Below, in pieces: positions 44,074 through 54,024 of a stretch of 64,000 nucleotides of DNA. Every line of letters begins with the position of its first letter. Positions within the stretch are counted from its first letter, which is position 1. The notes under the pieces were generated by a model that saw only the letters and a list, made by a program, of their open reading frames with translations, searched no databases and was not told the DNA's origin. This DNA is from an uncultured Flaviramulus sp. GTDB taxonomy: Bacteria; Bacteroidota; Bacteroidia; Flavobacteriales; Flavobacteriaceae. The translations under genes and the position numbers were made by a program. The stretch is from NCBI GenBank assembly GCA_947495125.1, contig CANLXL010000003.1:124001-188000 (forward strand). The letters run 5' to 3'.

Positions 44074-46719
44074 ATGACGTTAAATAAATATGTATTAAAA
44101 CTCAGTGTATTCTTGTTACTTACAAGTTCGGCTGTCGCTTCTTGCTCAAAAAAGGACGACCCGGTAACTCCTCCTGTTGAAAATGAAAATGAGGAAGAAG
44201 AACCAACAAACGAAGATTTCGAAACACTCGTTTTTACCCCTAATGAAAGCTTCTTCTCTCCAACAGGCACGCTACTCGCCAACTTAAGAGATAAAACAAC
44301 CGGAAACGCGTATAATAAAAATGAATACTACGACTATATCACCGATTGGAAAGTGCTCACAGACACCATCATTTACGGTATAGATATAAAAACGGCCGGC
44401 GATCTCATTATTAAACCGGAAATGGCCATTCCAACCGGGCAAGATGGTTCTAAGTTATTGATCTATTTAGATGATACCAGCAAAGAAATTACATTAGCCA
44501 CAACAGGTTCCCTAGACACTTACGCCATTCAAAATGAAGTCACTTTTGAAGATGTGCCTTTAGGCTTTCACACCATTAAATTACAATTAAAATCCTTAAC
44601 AGATTCTGCTGAAGGCATTGGGAATTTAAATAACCTGCATATCACCGGACCCGCTGCGAAAGATTCAGAAAACGTCATGCGTCGTTATCGGGCTAAAGCT
44701 GTTCATTGTAAATGGCAGACAGAAAGTACAAATCCGATTGAGATTAGTGTTCATGAGCTTACCATTATGAGTAAATCACAGGATTTCTATCAACCCATAA
44801 CAACACCTTTTGGTTATACCGGTTCCACCTGGGACAAAGACACCCAAACCTTTGGTGGGTATAATTTTTCACTTTGGTCTTATGGCGCCAACGACCCTGT
44901 TCCACCGTTCTATCAGGAAAGTCATCTTATTGCTGTCGGACCCGGGCTCGAATTTGGGTCTTATGGCCATGAAGGTACAGGTGTAAAACCTCGTGGAGAT
45001 CACCCATATATTGGCGTGGATACCAATGTGCAAACCATTGCTGTTCGCAAAGTTCCGGGAGAAACCTATGATACTTATTGGAGTTATTATTTAGACCCGG
45101 AAGACGGGCACTGGAAACTATATGGCTGTGGCAAAAAATATAATGCTGATGGAAATATAGAATATTTAACAACCGGCGCCTTTGTTGAAGTTCCGGGAGG
45201 AGCCCATAAAGTGAGGAATGGGAACGTTATTTGTGAAACCCAATACAGAGGTTGGCAAATGGATACCGAAGGAAATTGGTATCCCATTAATACTATGGCA
45301 GGAACCACCAATCAAAACAATTTAAGCTTTAGAGATTGGAACGTCGTAGGAAATAAGTTCTCCATGCAAATGGGAGGTTGGGGTGAACCCGGAATAGAAA
45401 AGAAAACGCTTACGCTAAATAATCCTGATCCGACTCCGGATTATCTTAAAGGAGCATACATTGATGAATTATATAAAATGCCTGCAACCTTTACAGACAA
45501 CGATCCTATTGAAATATTAAACAAATTGGCCACACTAAGTTTTGAAGTCATCGATTTAGGAACCGGAGCTTCTGCGGAAATATTTTGGGATACCGAAGAA
45601 GGTCTTACAAAAGAGGATAAATGGACTAATAGAACATCCATTACGGTGAATAACGGATTGAACACGTTTACACTGGATAATCTGGAACGTGATACCGAGT
45701 ATTACTACCGAATTAAAATCAAAAACGATCAGGGCATTACATGGTCCTACGACACACAAACGTTTAAAACAAAGAATGTCGATGGTCCGGTTGTAGCCCC
45801 TATTGCAAGTTTTACTGCCAGTTCAACCAATACAACAGTGAATCAGGCTATCACATTTTCAGATACCTCATCTAATTATCCTGATAGTCGTTCATGGACT
45901 TTTGAAGGAGGTACACCTTCGAGTAGTACCGAGGAAAATCCTGTAATTACCTATAATACAGTAGGCACCTATAATGTTTCACTTACGGTTACAAACAGCG
46001 CCGGTTCAGACACCAAAACCGAAACCGGATATATTACAATTTCAGAAGGTGGAACAGGGACTTTACAAGTGCATTATAACTTCAGCGGTAATTTAACAGA
46101 TGAGACTTCTTACCATAGAGACTTATCTGAAGCCGGAGGCTACACAGCATCTTTTACAACCGATAAAAACTCGAATGCCAATAATGCCTATCTCGCACCA
46201 GGTGAAAGCACAAAATATCTAACCCATAATAGTTATAAAGGCATTGAAGGCAACGAAGCGCGAACCGTTACCGCATGGTTCAAAACAACTACTGCCGGAT
46301 CGAGAAAAACCATCATGTCCTGGGGTAAAAACTCGCAGGGGGAGATGTTTAATGTTATGATTCATGATGGTAGAATTAGAATTGAAGCCGGATCTTGTTC
46401 CTTAAGATCAACGGCTAGTGGCTTGGATGACGATGCATGGCATCACCTGGCTGTAACGTTTAACCCTTCTGATGGCGATAAACTAAAAGATGTTAAAGTG
46501 TATGTCGATGGCGTTTTAGACACCAACACCCCCGATGGTACAGGAGATTCCTATCGCTCGGAAATTGTCGTTATCAATACCGATATTTCAACAAACACCA
46601 TCCGTATAGGCTCTGCCGAATATAACGATAATTATTTCTGGCTAGGTGCTCTTGACGATATTCGAATTTACTCTGAAGCACTTTCTGAAGCCCAGATTAT
46701 TGAGATTAAAAATGAATAG
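44074..46719 (+). CDS. DUF5077/DUF3472-type lipoprotein with FN3-like, PKD and LamG domains
   Basis: An 881-residue lipoprotein; ATG 44074 gives a signal peptide ending VASC. Residues about 55-200 resemble DUF5077 (carbohydrate-binding-like, [19 protein letters not shown]). About 210-455 resemble DUF3472 ([35 protein letters not shown]). An FN3-like segment, a PKD domain ([19 protein letters not shown]) and a LamG domain ([19 protein letters not shown]) follow. The DUF names are from recalled motifs. Such proteins occur in loci for complex glycans, but activity is unknown; it could bind or cleave. LamG and PKD are close relatives of those in the next gene. Confidence 0.72.
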   Translation: MTLNKYVLKLSVFLLLTSSAVASCSKKDDPVTPPVENENEEEEPTNEDFETLVFTPNESFFSPTGTLLANLRDKTTGNAYNKNEYYDYITDWKVLTDTIIYGIDIKTAGDLIIKPEMAIPTGQDGSKLLIYLDDTSKEITLATTGSLDTYAIQNEVTFEDVPLGFHTIKLQLKSLTDSAEGIGNLNNLHITGPAAKDSENVMRRYRAKAVHCKWQTESTNPIEISVHELTIMSKSQDFYQPITTPFGYTGSTWDKDTQTFGGYNFSLWSYGANDPVPPFYQESHLIAVGPGLEFGSYGHEGTGVKPRGDHPYIGVDTNVQTIAVRKVPGETYDTYWSYYLDPEDGHWKLYGCGKKYNADGNIEYLTTGAFVEVPGGAHKVRNGNVICETQYRGWQMDTEGNWYPINTMAGTTNQNNLSFRDWNVVGNKFSMQMGGWGEPGIEKKTLTLNNPDPTPDYLKGAYIDELYKMPATFTDNDPIEILNKLATLSFEVIDLGTGASAEIFWDTEEGLTKEDKWTNRTSITVNNGLNTFTLDNLERDTEYYYRIKIKNDQGITWSYDTQTFKTKNVDGPVVAPIASFTASSTNTTVNQAITFSDTSSNYPDSRSWTFEGGTPSSSTEENPVITYNTVGTYNVSLTVTNSAGSDTKTETGYITISEGGTGTLQVHYNFSGNLTDETSYHRDLSEAGGYTASFTTDKNSNANNAYLAPGESTKYLTHNSYKGIEGNEARTVTAWFKTTTAGSRKTIMSWGKNSQGEMFNVMIHDGRIRIEAGSCSLRSTASGLDDDAWHHLAVTFNPSDGDKLKDVKVYVDGVLDTNTPDGTGDSYRSEIVVINTDISTNTIRIGSAEYNDNYFWLGALDDIRIYSEALSEAQIIEIKNE

Positions 46720-46765
46720 TAACACCAGTGTATTGAACATTGGTGATACTTTTAAATATTTGCTT

Positions 46766-49700
46766 ATGAATAGATGCTTATTAAACATATCAACACTTCT
46801 TTTAATCCTTGGACCCTTAATTCTTCAGGCTCAGGAGTACAAGAAAATGATGGACGATCCTCAGTATAATGTTTACGATGTTATTAAAAAAGGAAACGCC
46901 TATTTTGAAAACAGAGATCAAGGAAAAGGATCCGGGTACAAACAATTTCAAAGGTGGATCATCGCCAATGAAGATGTTTATTTTCCATCGGGAGACAGAA
47001 CACAAGTGGACCCCGGATTGGTTTATTACTTAGGAAAATCTAAACACGATTTTGAGGCAAGCTTAAAATCATCCCAGGGAAAAATTTTAATAGACCCTAT
47101 TCAAGAAAGTGAATGGCAAGAAATAGGGCCTTTTGTTGAACTCAAAGAACCCTTTAGCGAAAAACGAAATGGTAATGGTCGGGTTGATGCCATTTGGGTA
47201 GACCCAAGCAATGAAAACCGCATTTATATTGGATGTCGTGGTGGCGGTCTATGGACAACTACCGATGGCGGTCTGAATTGGTCTCCAAAAACAGACGGCT
47301 TAGGCATTACCGGCATATGGAGCATGGCGGTAGATCCTAATGACGTGAATACGATTTACATATCAACCAATGTTGGTGGGAGTGGCAATTACAGCATTGG
47401 TATTTTTAAAACTACCAATGGTGGTAATACCTGGTCTCCTACCGGTTATGCTTTAGACATCACATCCACCTATACGCGCGTACACAAATTACTTATCAAC
47501 CCAAGCAATACAAACATGCTGTTTGCTGCAACATCAGTAGGGCTTTTAAAATCTACCGATGGGTTCCAAACCTATAAAACAGTCCTTGCGGGAAATATAA
47601 CAGATATCGAATTCAAACCGGGAGACTCTAACCTGGTTTATGTAACAAACAAATCAAACAACACACTTTACAGATCAACAGATGTTGGAGAATCATTTTC
47701 AACAACCACAGCGATAGCACCCGATCCGCAGGTAGCCGTATCTGCTCATGCGCCTAATAACGTTTACTTTGCCGGAGATAATGTCACTTTCAAATCTACA
47801 GATAATGGAGTGTCTTTCACACAAGGTGGTATTCCGGATGAAGGAAAAGGCCAATATGGTGGGTTTGCTGTTTCAGATACCGATTCCAACTTAATTATTA
47901 ACGGAAGTTTAGATACCTACAGATCGACCAATGGCGGTACAAGCTTTACCAAGGTTACCAACTGGATATACAATCAATCGACTGGTGTAGGCGGTAATTT
48001 TGTCCATGCCGATATCCGAGAAATCGAAGTCGTTAATGGTAATATCTATTTGGGTACTGATGGTTGGCTGGTAAAAAGTACCGATGGCGGACTTAATTAT
48101 GACATCTTAACCTATGGCGTAGGTAATCACGAGATTTATCAACATGGTATGGGGGTTTCACAATCAGATGACAATACACTAGTTATAGGTGTTCAGGATA
48201 ATGGAACCAGTATTTGGTATGACGGTACATGGAACCACTGGAAAGGTGGTGACGGGGGTACCAGTATGATCGATCATTCAGATAAAAACATCATTTACGG
48301 ATCCTTATACAACGGGGATTTTAAACGTACAGATACCGGAGGCTTAACCAGCGGAAGGGTTGATTTAGGTGATACAAAACCTGGCACATTGCCTCCACTA
48401 ATTCAGCACCCCACCGAAGCCGGAACTATTTTTCTGGGAGAAGGTAACGGACAAATCTGGAAATCCACGAATAAAGGTGGCACATGGGATATTATCGGAG
48501 ATCTCGGCGTTTCCGATGTTATCGATGAAATGGCCATAGCACCGTCCAACCCGGATTACATTTACACCTCCGTAAAAAACAGAATCTGGAGAACAACCGA
48601 CGGTGGGGTTAATTGGTCCGAAATCACCGGAACATTACCAACTTTTGTAATTAAAGGTATTGCTGTAGATTATGATGACCCCAATCATGTATCGGTCTGC
48701 TTTACAGGATATGGCACCAATACAAAAGCTTATGAAACGAGCGATGGTGGAACCACTTGGACCAACAATTCAACAGGGCTTCCTAACCTCACCACATCAG
48801 ATATTGTTTACGATAATACGTCTAACAATGCGCTTTATATTGCTACAGATATCGGTGTGTATTATACCGATGATACCATGAGTGACTGGAAAGCATTCGG
48901 CTTGAGTTTACCCAACGTTGTTGTGAACGATCTTGAAATACAACATAGTACCCAACGCCTTTATGCCGCAACCTGGGGACGTGGTGTATGGAGTGCAGAG
49001 CTTGTTGGGGAAGACGAACCGCCAACCAGTAGATTCGGGGCTAATTTTCAAGAGATTTACGAAGGAGACACGGTAAATTTCGAAGATCAATCCATAGGGT
49101 TTCCGAATTCATGGAATTGGACCTTTGAAGGCGGAACGCCTAATAGTAGTACAGATCAAAATCCGAGTGTGGTATATAATTCTGCAGGAACCTATAAAGT
49201 AACCCTTACTGTGACCAACGACTTTGGTACTGACACTAAAGAAGAAGTTGGCTATATTACGGTTAATGAAAAGCTACCTCCTGTAGCTGATTTCACCTCT
49301 GATGTTCAAACCGTTTTTGCGGGAAATTTTGTAAGCTTTACCAGCACTTCACAAAATATACCTACGTCCTGGGACTGGACTTTCGAAGGCGGTACACCAG
49401 GCACCAGTACAGAAGAAAATCCAATCATTAACTATAATACCATTGGCACTTATAAAGTCACTCTAACGGTGACCAACGCATTTGGTTCAAACACCAAAGA
49501 AGTTGTTGATTATATCACAGTAACCGAAAACCAAGGCTCAGGGCCGTTACAGGCACATTTTAACTTTCAAAAGGATCTAAAAGACGATTCAACCTATAAA
49601 AGAGACTTGATTATTCAGGGTACGGGTGATATCACATATGTCGATGATCATTTTGGAAATCCCGAAAGTGCCTATCAAAAATTAAGCGGGCAATACCTTG

Positions 49701-51460
49701 AAAACTCATATACCGGTATTGGAAGCACGGATGCGCGAACCGTAACAGCATGGATTAAAACCACCACCGCGGGAAGCAGAAAAACTGTAGTTTCCTGGGG
49801 TGAAAATCAATCCGGACAAATGTGGAATGTTATGGTTGAAAACGGAAACATCCGGTTGGAAGGAGGAAGTTGTAATGTTCAAAATGACGATTCCACCGTA
49901 GAACGACTGGATAATAATACCTGGAGGCACATCGCCGTAACCTATGATGCCTCTGATGGCACCACAATGAACTCCATAAAACTATACATCGATGGTCAGT
50001 TTTATGCTAATCAACCGGATAGCGGAGACTCCTTTAATTCTGAAGCTACAACCATAAATACAAGTACAGTGACCAATGTTAGGGTTGGAAGCGCCGCCTA
50101 TAATTCGAATTACGATTGGTTGGGTGAGATCGATGATGTTCGGATTTATGCAACAGCGCTCTCTGAAGCAGAGATCGATACGATTATGAATGAAGCTCCT
50201 AACACCCCACCTACGGCTAATTTTGTTGCCGATAACACCTCGGTTTATATTAACGACGATGTTTTGTTTAGTGACCTATCTTCAGGATCACCAACCAGTT
50301 GGTCATGGACATTTACAGGAGGAACACCCTCTTCGTCTACCGAGCAATCTCCAACAGTAAGCTACGACGCTGAAGGCTCTTACGAAGTATCCTTAACTGT
50401 AACCAACGCCTTTGGAAATGATACTAAAACGGTTACAGATTATATTACAGTCACCATACCGCCGCCGCCAACAGCCAACTTTACAGCTAATATTACAGAG
50501 GTTTGGGAAGGAAACCAGGTCAATTTTACAGATGAATCTACAGACAACCCCTCCGAATGGGATTGGACTTTCGAAGGTGGAACACCATCCATAAGTTCAG
50601 AGCAAAACCCTTCGGTAACATATCAAACTGAAGGCCTTTATAAGGTCTCGCTAACCGCTACAAACCCACAAGGTTCTAATACTAAAGAAGTTTTAGATTA
50701 TATTCTGGTTAAAAAACCCATAGACGTTAATGTCACTCAAGATAATTATACAGTTACCGTGACTAGTGAAACCTGTAGAAGTAGTAACAACGGTAAAATT
50801 AATATAAGTCCCTTGGCCGACTATCCCTATACAGCCGCAATTACAGGAAACGGACTAAATAGTTCTGTAACATTCGACCTAAATACACCCTTGTCTATAG
50901 ATAATCTATCTGCCGGAACATACACTATTTGTATAACGATTGAAGATGCTCCTAACTATGAACAATGTTTTACCATAAAGATCTCTGAACCGGAGAATTT
51001 AAATGTATTTTCTAAATTATCAGATACAAAAGACGCCGTGTCATTAGATCTATCCGGCGCTCAATCCTATAACATCTATTTAAATGGCAAACTAACATCC
51101 ACCCATAAAAATAACATTAGTTTAGATTTAGAAGCCGGTGGATTTAACGTTTTAAAAGTCTTTACAGATAAAACATGCCAGGGCATTCATGAAGAAATAT
51201 TTGACCTTAGAGGAGAAACCTTTTTTTTCCCAAACCCTGCAACAGACAAAGTTGGTGTTATTTTGAGTGAATCTTTTCAGAAAAGTAAAACTCTGGACAT
51301 CTCCATTTTATCCATTACTGGTCAATTAGTTTATAGAAAAACGATTAACGCACCGTCCAAATTATTGGAGATTCCTTTAAAAAAACTATCCAAAGGTGCT
51401 TATTTTATCAATATTTCAAGCAAAACCCTATCCAAAACCCATAAAATGATGAAGTTATGA
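46766..51460 (+). CDS. Giant Asp-box propeller protein with PKD and LamG modules and T9SS tail
   Basis: A 1564-residue secreted protein. ATG 46766 gives a signal peptide (LLNISTLLLILGPLILQAQ); an open frame reaches back into the previous gene but lacks one. Residues about 90-760 hold many Asp-box strands (TTDGGLNWSP, KTTNGGNTWSP, STNKGGTWDI, TTDGGVNWSE), as in VPS10/sortilin-like and GH74-type double propellers. Then PKD, PKD, LamG ([19 protein letters not shown]), PKD, PKD, an SprB-repeat-like segment (NVTQDNYTVTVTSETCRSS) and a C-terminal type IX sorting domain (FFFPNPATDKVGV to KTHKMMKL). It is probably displayed on or released from the surface, as a binder or unknown enzyme. Confidence 0.82.
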   Translation: MNRCLLNISTLLLILGPLILQAQEYKKMMDDPQYNVYDVIKKGNAYFENRDQGKGSGYKQFQRWIIANEDVYFPSGDRTQVDPGLVYYLGKSKHDFEASLKSSQGKILIDPIQESEWQEIGPFVELKEPFSEKRNGNGRVDAIWVDPSNENRIYIGCRGGGLWTTTDGGLNWSPKTDGLGITGIWSMAVDPNDVNTIYISTNVGGSGNYSIGIFKTTNGGNTWSPTGYALDITSTYTRVHKLLINPSNTNMLFAATSVGLLKSTDGFQTYKTVLAGNITDIEFKPGDSNLVYVTNKSNNTLYRSTDVGESFSTTTAIAPDPQVAVSAHAPNNVYFAGDNVTFKSTDNGVSFTQGGIPDEGKGQYGGFAVSDTDSNLIINGSLDTYRSTNGGTSFTKVTNWIYNQSTGVGGNFVHADIREIEVVNGNIYLGTDGWLVKSTDGGLNYDILTYGVGNHEIYQHGMGVSQSDDNTLVIGVQDNGTSIWYDGTWNHWKGGDGGTSMIDHSDKNIIYGSLYNGDFKRTDTGGLTSGRVDLGDTKPGTLPPLIQHPTEAGTIFLGEGNGQIWKSTNKGGTWDIIGDLGVSDVIDEMAIAPSNPDYIYTSVKNRIWRTTDGGVNWSEITGTLPTFVIKGIAVDYDDPNHVSVCFTGYGTNTKAYETSDGGTTWTNNSTGLPNLTTSDIVYDNTSNNALYIATDIGVYYTDDTMSDWKAFGLSLPNVVVNDLEIQHSTQRLYAATWGRGVWSAELVGEDEPPTSRFGANFQEIYEGDTVNFEDQSIGFPNSWNWTFEGGTPNSSTDQNPSVVYNSAGTYKVTLTVTNDFGTDTKEEVGYITVNEKLPPVADFTSDVQTVFAGNFVSFTSTSQNIPTSWDWTFEGGTPGTSTEENPIINYNTIGTYKVTLTVTNAFGSNTKEVVDYITVTENQGSGPLQAHFNFQKDLKDDSTYKRDLIIQGTGDITYVDDHFGNPESAYQKLSGQYLENSYTGIGSTDARTVTAWIKTTTAGSRKTVVSWGENQSGQMWNVMVENGNIRLEGGSCNVQNDDSTVERLDNNTWRHIAVTYDASDGTTMNSIKLYIDGQFYANQPDSGDSFNSEATTINTSTVTNVRVGSAAYNSNYDWLGEIDDVRIYATALSEAEIDTIMNEAPNTPPTANFVADNTSVYINDDVLFSDLSSGSPTSWSWTFTGGTPSSSTEQSPTVSYDAEGSYEVSLTVTNAFGNDTKTVTDYITVTIPPPPTANFTANITEVWEGNQVNFTDESTDNPSEWDWTFEGGTPSISSEQNPSVTYQTEGLYKVSLTATNPQGSNTKEVLDYILVKKPIDVNVTQDNYTVTVTSETCRSSNNGKINISPLADYPYTAAITGNGLNSSVTFDLNTPLSIDNLSAGTYTICITIEDAPNYEQCFTIKISEPENLNVFSKLSDTKDAVSLDLSGAQSYNIYLNGKLTSTHKNNISLDLEAGGFNVLKVFTDKTCQGIHEEIFDLRGETFFFPNPATDKVGVILSESFQKSKTLDISILSITGQLVYRKTINAPSKLLEIPLKKLSKGAYFINISSKTLSKTHKMMKL

Positions 51461-52158
51461 GAAAGCACTTAATATATCTATTTTTAGGGATCACCGTATT
51501 AAATTGTAGTAGTGGAGGCAATGATGAGCCGGAGCCAACACCAACGCAGCAAAATCCTGAAACAGCGACACTCGTCTACCCTGAGCAAAATTCAGAATGT
51601 ACCACAGGAACTAATGCTACAGCGACAAATAGCACCATAGAATTTGAATGGAACAAAAGTGATCATACCGATGCTTATGAGTTAACCCTTAAACAATTGG
51701 TCTCCGGAAACATCACAAAACATACCTCTTCCACAAATAAAATTAGTATTGAATTGTTAAAAGCAACACCATATTCATGGTATATTGTTTCCAAATCTAA
51801 TACTGTAAATAATACTGCTCAAAGCGCGACCTGGAAATTTTATAATGCCGGTGAAGGCACTGTGTCTCACGCGCCGTTCCCTGCAGATGCATTAGCACCA
51901 TCTCATAATAGCACTCTGGCAACAACAGATAAAGTTACATTAGATTGGAATGGGAGCGATGTTGATAATGATATCTCGGTATACGATATATATTTTGGAA
52001 CGGCAACTCCTCTTCCGGCCATTAAAACTGATCACTCGGAAAGTTCATTAGCAGATGTTGATGTAACTTCAGGAGCCACATATCATTGGTATATCATTAC
52101 CAAGGATGAGCAGGGTAACAGCTCCCAATCTGAAACCTTTAAATTTTCCGTAAATTAA
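51457..52158 (+). CDS. Small surface lipoprotein with two FN3-like domains
   Basis: A 233-residue lipoprotein (lipobox at Cys17, VLNCSSGG, followed by the acidic linker DEPEPTPT). Two fibronectin-III-like segments follow: TIEFEWNKSDHTDAYELTL to ATPYSWYIVSKS, and VTLDWNGSDVDNDISVYDIYFG to GATYHWYIITKDEQG. No catalytic residues are visible. Its ATG overlaps the stop of the giant propeller gene by 4 bases (ATGA), so the two are coupled and this protein may anchor or assist its neighbour. Confidence 0.72.
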   Translation: MRKHLIYLFLGITVLNCSSGGNDEPEPTPTQQNPETATLVYPEQNSECTTGTNATATNSTIEFEWNKSDHTDAYELTLKQLVSGNITKHTSSTNKISIELLKATPYSWYIVSKSNTVNNTAQSATWKFYNAGEGTVSHAPFPADALAPSHNSTLATTDKVTLDWNGSDVDNDISVYDIYFGTATPLPAIKTDHSESSLADVDVTSGATYHWYIITKDEQGNSSQSETFKFSVN

Positions 52159-52234
52159 TTTTAAAAAAAATACCGGTCTAATCTGGAAATGCATACATAA
52201 ATTTTGGACATTAGTAATCTATTAAAAACAAAAC

Positions 52235-53656
52235 ATGAATAAAACCATATTCACTCTAACCATAACATGCCTATGCCTTAATTTTATGGCATGCAACTCG
52301 ATTAAAAATAACGATTTTGAAGTGTCAGAAAAACCAAATATCGTTTTTATTTTGGTTGATGATCTGGGTTGGAGCGACACGAGTTTTATGGGAAATCCTG
52401 TTTACGAAACCCCAAATTTGGATATGCTCTCTAACGAGAGCGTTGTATTTACTAATGCTTATGCTCCAGCGGCGAATTGTGCTCCGAGTAGAGCCTGTAT
52501 AATGTCGGGGAAAAACACCCCAAGACACGGTATTTATACCGTTGGATCTTCAGAAAGAGGGCAATCCAGAGACAGAAAGTTAATTCCAACACCAAATACA
52601 ATTACTTTAAAAGACGAATTTGTAACACTGGGAGAAGCCTTAAAACAGAATGGCTACACCAATGCCTCCATAGGGAAGTGGCATTTGGGTAAAGATCCTA
52701 AAACACAAGGTTTCGATGTTAATGTTGGTGGGTCGCATGCCGGACATCCAAGATCGTATTTCAGCCCATATAAAAACAAAAATATTAAAGATGGTAAAGA
52801 TGGGGAGTACTTAACCGATAGATTGACCAACGAAGCTATAGATTTTATAAATTCCAATAAGAAAAATCCGTTTTTCTTGTATCTTCCTTATTTTACGGTA
52901 CATACTCCCTTGCAGGGCAAGGAACATTTAATTAAAAAATATAAGACCAAAATTAATGGGGATAAACGATTCAATCCAAAGTATGGTGCCATGGTTGAAA
53001 GCATGGATGATAATGTTGGCAGGTTGCTAAAAACATTAAAAAATCTTAATATTGAAAAAAATACGGTGATTATTTTTATGTCGGACAACGGTGGGTTAGC
53101 TTCCGTATCATCTCAATTTCCCTTACGAGCAGGAAAAGGATCATATTACGAAGGTGGTATCCGTGTTCCCTGCATTATAAGATGGCCCAACAAAATAAAA
53201 ACATTTAAAAAAATAAATAGCCCTATTACCGGCCTAGATATATTTCCAACACTTATGGATATTATTAACGACACCAACGATTATAAATTAGACGGGGTAT
53301 CTTTAGCGCCCTTATTAATTGACAATAAGGCTCTAAAAGAAAGAACTATGGTCTGGCATTTTCCAATCTATTTGCAAGCCGTAAGCCCCGAAAAAGAAGA
53401 AGCCCGAGATTCGTTATTCAGAACACGTCCCGGAAGTGTCATTAGAAAAGGCAAATGGAAACTTCATGAATATTTCGAAGATGGTGGATTAGAACTTTAC
53501 AATTTAGAAACAGATTTAAGAGAACAGGTAGATTTATCATCACAGCATCCGGAAATAGTTAAAGACCTTTATAACGCTTTAAACACATGGCGATTAAAAA
53601 CAAATGCACCCGTACCCACAACATATAATTCTGATTTTGCAGACTTGAATCCATGA
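52235..53656 (+). CDS. Type I sulfatase (S1 family), second copy
   Basis: A 473-residue sulfatase with Cys82 in NCAPSR as the formylglycine precursor and Asp42-Asp43 in FILVDDLGWSD. GKWHLGKDPKTQGFD and the later MSDNGGLASVSS are characteristic. A signal peptide ends at Cys20 (FMACNS), probably lipidated. It differs clearly from the sulfatase at 42485 in motif context and is likely to attack a different sulfate position. Its stop overlaps the DoxX-like gene by 4 bases. Confidence 0.94.
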   Translation: MNKTIFTLTITCLCLNFMACNSIKNNDFEVSEKPNIVFILVDDLGWSDTSFMGNPVYETPNLDMLSNESVVFTNAYAPAANCAPSRACIMSGKNTPRHGIYTVGSSERGQSRDRKLIPTPNTITLKDEFVTLGEALKQNGYTNASIGKWHLGKDPKTQGFDVNVGGSHAGHPRSYFSPYKNKNIKDGKDGEYLTDRLTNEAIDFINSNKKNPFFLYLPYFTVHTPLQGKEHLIKKYKTKINGDKRFNPKYGAMVESMDDNVGRLLKTLKNLNIEKNTVIIFMSDNGGLASVSSQFPLRAGKGSYYEGGIRVPCIIRWPNKIKTFKKINSPITGLDIFPTLMDIINDTNDYKLDGVSLAPLLIDNKALKERTMVWHFPIYLQAVSPEKEEARDSLFRTRPGSVIRKGKWKLHEYFEDGGLELYNLETDLREQVDLSSQHPEIVKDLYNALNTWRLKTNAPVPTTYNSDFADLNP

Positions 53657-54024
53657 ATCATTTTAATTTAAAATATTTAAGTTACTTATTACGTTTAGCC
53701 ATATTCCTCATGTTTTTAGGGCATGGCATGATCGCCCTCAAAGGAAACCCGGGGTGGTTGGTATACTTAGAAACTGTTGGGTTTTCTTTGGAAATGTCAA
53801 AAAAAGCCATCGTAGTCATCGGTTTTTTAGATCTTATCGTAGCACTTGTAGTCCTTCTTAAACCTCTAAAACCGGTGGTGCTATGGGCGTTTATTTGGAC
53901 CTTCTCAACAGCACTCATCAGGCCCATTTCAGGTGAACCTATCTGGGCTTTCGTTGAAAGAGGGACAAACTGGATTGTTCCACTCGTATTATATCTTTTA
54001 ATCGTTAATAAACAAAAGTTATGA
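53653..54024 (+). CDS. DoxX-like four-helix membrane protein
   Basis: A 123-residue integral membrane protein with four predicted helices (about 8-27, 47-66, 70-87, 104-119). It carries LRLAIFLMFLGHGMIALKG near the start, which resembles the DoxX family (quinol-linked or of unknown redox role). It overlaps the sulfatase before it and the phosphatase after it by 4 bases each (ATGA), so it is tightly co-translated with both. Why such a protein sits inside a glycan locus is unclear; a link to the GMC oxidoreductase's electron flow is possible but unproven. Confidence 0.68.
   Translation: MNHFNLKYLSYLLRLAIFLMFLGHGMIALKGNPGWLVYLETVGFSLEMSKKAIVVIGFLDLIVALVVLLKPLKPVVLWAFIWTFSTALIRPISGEPIWAFVERGTNWIVPLVLYLLIVNKQKL

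Noticed and set aside
46646-46765. Earlier start for the giant propeller protein
   Set aside because: It would overlap the preceding gene in another frame and hide the signal peptide, which begins at ATG 46766.
46766-51460. Sialidase (GH33) assignment from the Asp boxes
   Set aside because: No RIP motif or arginine triad is evident; Asp boxes occur in many propeller families.
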